DNA of 58,528 nt from the NCBI GenBank assembly GCA_021299175.1, contig JAJTFY010000008.1:1-58528 (forward strand), read 5' to 3'. The notes beneath the pieces are model-generated. The model was not told the DNA's origin, made no database searches, and was given only the letters and a program-made list of their open reading frames with translations. A program made the position numbers and the translations under genes. How positions within the stretch are numbered: position 1 is the first letter of the stretch; each line of letters opens with the position of its first letter. Shown in pieces: positions 56,411 through 58,528 of this stretch. The stretch comes from Chitinophagaceae bacterium. Lineage in GTDB: Bacteria; Bacteroidota; Bacteroidia; Chitinophagales; Chitinophagaceae.

Positions 56411-57880
56411 ATGGGTTTTTTCAGGATAATTCTACCATTGTTTTTACTCTTTACCTCAGGGTTTATTTTCGCCCAAGCCCCCCCAGAGCCTTACGGAGCC
56501 TTGCCTTCTGCCAGACAGCTTGCCTGGCATCAGGTGGAAGTCTATGGCCTGGTGCATTTTACACCCACAACCTTTGAAAACAAGGAATGGGGATATGGTG
56601 ATGCTGATCCGAAAATTTTCAATCCAAAAGAATTTGATGCAGACAAGATTGTTGCAGCCATGAAGGCCGGAGGATTAAAAGGTCTGGTGCTGGTATCCAA
56701 ACACCATGATGGATTTGCGCTTTGGCCTACAAAAACGGCTGCTTACAATATCAGCCAATCCCCATTCCGTGATGGGAAAGGGGATATGGTAAAAGAATTC
56801 GAACAAGCTTGCAGAAAAGCCGGGCTCAAGTTCGGGGTCTATTGTTCTCCCTGGGACAGGAACAATCCTGTTTATGGCTCCCAGGAATATGTAAAAATTT
56901 ATCGGCAACAGTTGACTGAACTTTATACCAATTATGGAGAATTGTTCATGTCCTGGCATGATGGTGCCAATGGTGGTGACGGATTTTATGGTGGCGCTCG
57001 AACCACAAAGAAAATTGACCGCAATACCTATTATGGCTGGGATACCACCTGGGCAATTACAAGAAAGTTGCAGCCCATGGCCAATCTGTTCAGCGATATT
57101 GGCTGGGATGTGAGATGGGTTGGCAATGAAAGTGGTTTCGCCGGAGAACCCTCCTGGGCTACTTTCACACCTGTTCCGGCAGCCGGCATGAATGAGGCAA
57201 TTCCGGGTAACCTCAAGCATGAGTTCAATCCTTTTGGTACCCGCGGAGGCAAGAACTGGGTTCCTGCAGAATGTGATGTTCCTTTGAGGCCAGGCTGGTT
57301 TTATCATCCTGAGCAGAAAGGGAAAACCAAGACGCCTGAGCAACTTTTTTCACTTTACCTCAAAAGTGTGGGCAGGGGTGCTGCTTTGGATCTTGGTATT
57401 GCGCCAGATACACGTGGTTTGTTGGACGATGAGGATGTTAAATCCCTGGAAGGTTTTGGTAAACTGCTTGAGGCAAGTTTCAAGAACAACCTGACCCAAG
57501 CGGCTACACTCAGGGTGTCCAACAAGAGAAGCAAATCTTATAAGGGAATGTTCGTACTCGACCAGATGATAGACTCTTACTGGGCTACAGAAGACACTGT
57601 AAAAACTGCTGAAATCAACCTGACCTGGACATCTGATCAGACCTTTGACCTGATCAAGATGAGAGAGTATATTCCTTTGGGGCAACGCATTGATTCAGTT
57701 GAGGTGGATGCCATGATCAATGGGAGCTGGACCAAAATCGCCTCAGCAACTTCAATCGGTGCCTGTCGAATTATTCTCCTCAATGAGCCTGTCAAAACTT
57801 CCCAACTCCGTTTTCGGATTGCAGCTCCTGTCTGTATCACGATGAGTGAGCTGGGTGTCTTTAAAAAAGCCAATTTATAG
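56411..57880 (+). CDS. Alpha-L-fucosidase, second GH29 (distinct subtype)
   Basis: A 489-residue exported GH29 enzyme. It has a signal peptide (IILPLFLLFTSGFIFA), AWHQVEVYGLVHFTPTTFENKEWG, SKHHDGFALWPTKTAAYN, and the nucleophile Asp184 in LFMSWHDGANGGDG. A C-terminal beta-sandwich of about 115 residues follows the barrel (from about 370). The first barrel strand YGLVHFTPTTF and the WHDGANGG site differ clearly from the 49.6 kb enzyme, so the two belong to different GH29 subgroups and probably attack different linkages. The ATG at 56411 sets the signal peptide; an ATA-rich upstream in-frame start at 56369 is less likely. A strong terminator follows. Confidence 0.9.
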   Translation: MGFFRIILPLFLLFTSGFIFAQAPPEPYGALPSARQLAWHQVEVYGLVHFTPTTFENKEWGYGDADPKIFNPKEFDADKIVAAMKAGGLKGLVLVSKHHDGFALWPTKTAAYNISQSPFRDGKGDMVKEFEQACRKAGLKFGVYCSPWDRNNPVYGSQEYVKIYRQQLTELYTNYGELFMSWHDGANGGDGFYGGARTTKKIDRNTYYGWDTTWAITRKLQPMANLFSDIGWDVRWVGNESGFAGEPSWATFTPVPAAGMNEAIPGNLKHEFNPFGTRGGKNWVPAECDVPLRPGWFYHPEQKGKTKTPEQLFSLYLKSVGRGAALDLGIAPDTRGLLDDEDVKSLEGFGKLLEASFKNNLTQAATLRVSNKRSKSYKGMFVLDQMIDSYWATEDTVKTAEINLTWTSDQTFDLIKMREYIPLGQRIDSVEVDAMINGSWTKIASATSIGACRIILLNEPVKTSQLRFRIAAPVCITMSELGVFKKANL

Positions 57881-57902
57881 TCATATTTTTTTAAGATGCT
57901 TT

Positions 57903-57937
57903 AAAAACTCCCCAATTGATCCAATTGGGGAGTTTTT
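57903..57937 (+). terminator. Rho-independent terminator after the second fucosidase
   Basis: A perfect 16-base stem: AAAAACTCCCCAATTG (57903-57918) pairs with CAATTGGGGAGTTTTT (57922-57937) around ATC, and a T-rich tract follows. It lies 22 bases past the stop codon and is symmetric enough to work in both directions. Confidence 0.9.
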
Positions 57938-57955
57938 GTTTTTTTTCGGAAAGAT

Positions 57956-58064
57956 GGATTATTTCATGATCCCATTGGGGCAGATTCAGACAACATCAAA
58001 AACCAAGCGGCTTCGCCCCTTATCATTTTTCATTGCTGTCGCTTTGGGATTATTTCATGATCCC
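57956..58064. repeat. Direct repeat pair GGATTATTTCATGATCCC
   Basis: The 18-base sequence occurs exactly at 57956-57973 and 58047-58064, 91 bases apart. Similarity extends weakly downstream (both reach ATTCAG within about 20 bases). The 323-base gap between the fucosidase gene and tRNA-Ser contains this pair and at least four hairpins but no convincing gene; the frame 57846-58238 overlaps the fucosidase and looks spurious. Confidence 0.75.
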
Positions 58065-58086
58065 TGTTGGTGGGTAATTCAGGTTC

Positions 58087-58118
58087 AAAAGCCATGCCAC
58101 TTCGTGGCAATGGCTTTT
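58087..58118. terminator. Strong hairpin with flanking A/T tracts
   Basis: AAAAGCCATGCCAC (58087-58100) pairs with GTGGC plus ATGGCTTTT (58104-58118) around TTC, with one bulged A. The 3' side continues ATTGTTTT on the plus strand, and the 5' side has A residues, so it could stop transcription from either side. Its role beside two other terminators is unclear. Confidence 0.6.
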
Positions 58119-58169
58119 ATTGTTTTGAATACTCGCTTGAACCTTCGGTTCAGACTCGTCCAAAACAAC

Positions 58170-58196
58170 AAAAGCCAGCACGTTGTGCTGGCTTTT
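58170..58196 (-). terminator. Rho-independent terminator of tRNA-Ser
   Basis: AAAAGCCAGCAC (58170-58181) pairs perfectly over 12 bases with GTGCTGGCTTTT (58185-58196). On the minus strand it follows the tRNA by 7 bases and runs into TTTTGTTGTTTTG. Confidence 0.85.
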
Positions 58197-58203
58197 GAAC
58201 CTG

Positions 58204-58288
58204 CGGAGAGAGAGGGATTCGAACCCCCGGACCTGTGACAGTCAACGGTTTTCAAGACCGCCGCATTCGACCGCTCTGCCATCTCTCC
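58204..58288 (-). tRNA. tRNA-Ser (anticodon UGA)
   Basis: An 85-base minus-strand cloverleaf with the long variable arm of a class II tRNA. The acceptor stem GGAGAGA pairs with TCTCTCC, the anticodon stem GCGGT/ACCGT encloses loop CTTGAAA with anticodon TGA, and the T arm has GGTTCGAATCC. The discriminator is G73. CCA is not encoded. Confidence 0.96.
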
Positions 58289-58292
58289 GGCG

Positions 58293-58300
58293 CAAAAGTA
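58293..58300 (-). promoter_or_regulatory. -7 element TACTTTTG upstream of tRNA-Ser
   Basis: The minus strand reads TACTTTTG, ending 4 bases before the tRNA 5' end, with TTTA 19 bases further upstream as a near -33 match. Transcription would begin at or next to the mature 5' end. Confidence 0.5.
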
Positions 58301-58367
58301 AAACATCGGAGCCGAATTATAAAGAAATCATCAAAAAAACATCTAAAAACTCCTCACTGCAGTTTAA

Positions 58368-58375
58368 TAACTTTG
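58368..58375 (+). promoter_or_regulatory. -7 element TAACTTTG upstream of the ABC transporter
   Basis: TAACTTTG matches TAnnTTTG and ends 7 bases before the ATG at 58383, implying a very short leader. No -33 TTTG is visible. Confidence 0.4.
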
Positions 58376-58382
58376 TCAGTAG

Positions 58383-58528
58383 ATGAAGGAACTCAAACAA
58401 CTCAATAAATATTTCTGGAAATACCGTTGGAGACTTACGCTTGGGTTCATTTTCATTTTATTGTCCAACTATTTTGGCATCCTGGCACCGCAGATGACAG
58501 GCTTTGTGGTTGATGAAGTACAAAGGGC
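58383..58528 (+). CDS. ABC exporter, N-terminal fragment cut by window edge
   Basis: The first 48 codons of a protein beginning MKELKQLNKYFWKYRWRL, followed by a membrane helix (TLGFIFILLSNYFGILAP) and QMTGFVVDEV. This is typical of the permease domain of Bacteroidota ABC transporters with fused ATPase (MsbA-like half transporters). The ATPase part lies beyond the window, so the assignment rests on the N-terminus only and the substrate is unknown. Confidence 0.7.
   Translation, partial: MKELKQLNKYFWKYRWRLTLGFIFILLSNYFGILAPQMTGFVVDEVQR

Noticed and set aside
57956-58064. CRISPR array
   Set aside because: Only two copies of an 18-base repeat with a single 73-base spacing; not an array.
57846-58238. 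130-codon frame after the second fucosidase
   Set aside because: It overlaps the fucosidase end and passes through terminators, the direct repeat and part of tRNA-Ser.

Overview
The window is a chromosomal segment of a Bacteroidota bacterium, probably in or near the Chitinophagia. Several signs agree: a type IX secretion (T9SS) C-terminal sorting domain on a large secreted protein, an extended NusB of about 309 residues, DUF1573 and YajC next to NusB, the futalosine menaquinone enzymes MqnA and MqnE, and many copies of the Bacteroidota -7 promoter element TAnnTTTG just upstream of genes. Genus-level placement is inference.

Layout. 1-2.1 kb: adenylosuccinate lyase (cut by the window edge) divergent from mqnA. 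2.1-11.1 kb: a surface-glycan locus with a short Gmd-type dehydratase, four glycosyltransferases, two methyltransferases and a large YfhO-type membrane protein; its centre looks more AT-rich than the flanks and is the best candidate for an accessory, transferred segment. 11.2-30 kb: housekeeping genes (mscL, a NUDIX hydrolase, dapF, a nucleoside phosphorylase, tRNA-Cys, glnS, rocD, ispE, a bifunctional nuclease, tilS, rlmH, coaE, yajC, nusB, groES-groEL) mixed with envelope proteins (rhomboid protease, zinc metalloprotease, lysoplasmalogenase). 30-47.4 kb: an FKBP lipoprotein, a broken L-serine dehydratase, mqnE, a T9SS cargo protein, a nucleoside transporter, a polysaccharide flippase, trxA, dnaE, an NlpC/P60 lipoprotein, an M1 peptidase and MsrA. 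47.4-57.9 kb: a MutS2-like ATPase, then an L-fucose utilisation region in which two different GH29 alpha-L-fucosidases flank a seven-gene minus-strand operon. 57.9-58.5 kb: a cluster of hairpins and a direct repeat, tRNA-Ser and the start of an ABC transporter.

The fucose genes fit the non-phosphorylated pathway. Exported fucosidases release fucose, a FucP-type symporter imports it, a mutarotase and an SDR dehydrogenase form the lactone, an amidohydrolase-fold lactonase opens it, and a second SDR plus an FAH-fold hydrolase finish the route to pyruvate and lactate. The L-fuconate dehydratase step has no gene here, and the symporter gene is broken.

The most notable observations are two genes (L-serine dehydratase and fucP) that each seem to have lost about 20 codons with the same phase change; an Asn at the expected catalytic Lys of the fucose dehydrogenase-like SDR; a perfect palindrome made of two back-to-back -7 elements between tRNA-Cys and a nucleoside phosphorylase; -7 elements placed within about 10 bases of several start codons; and a repeat and hairpin cluster beside tRNA-Ser. 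I saw no CRISPR array, insertion sequence, integrase or prophage.
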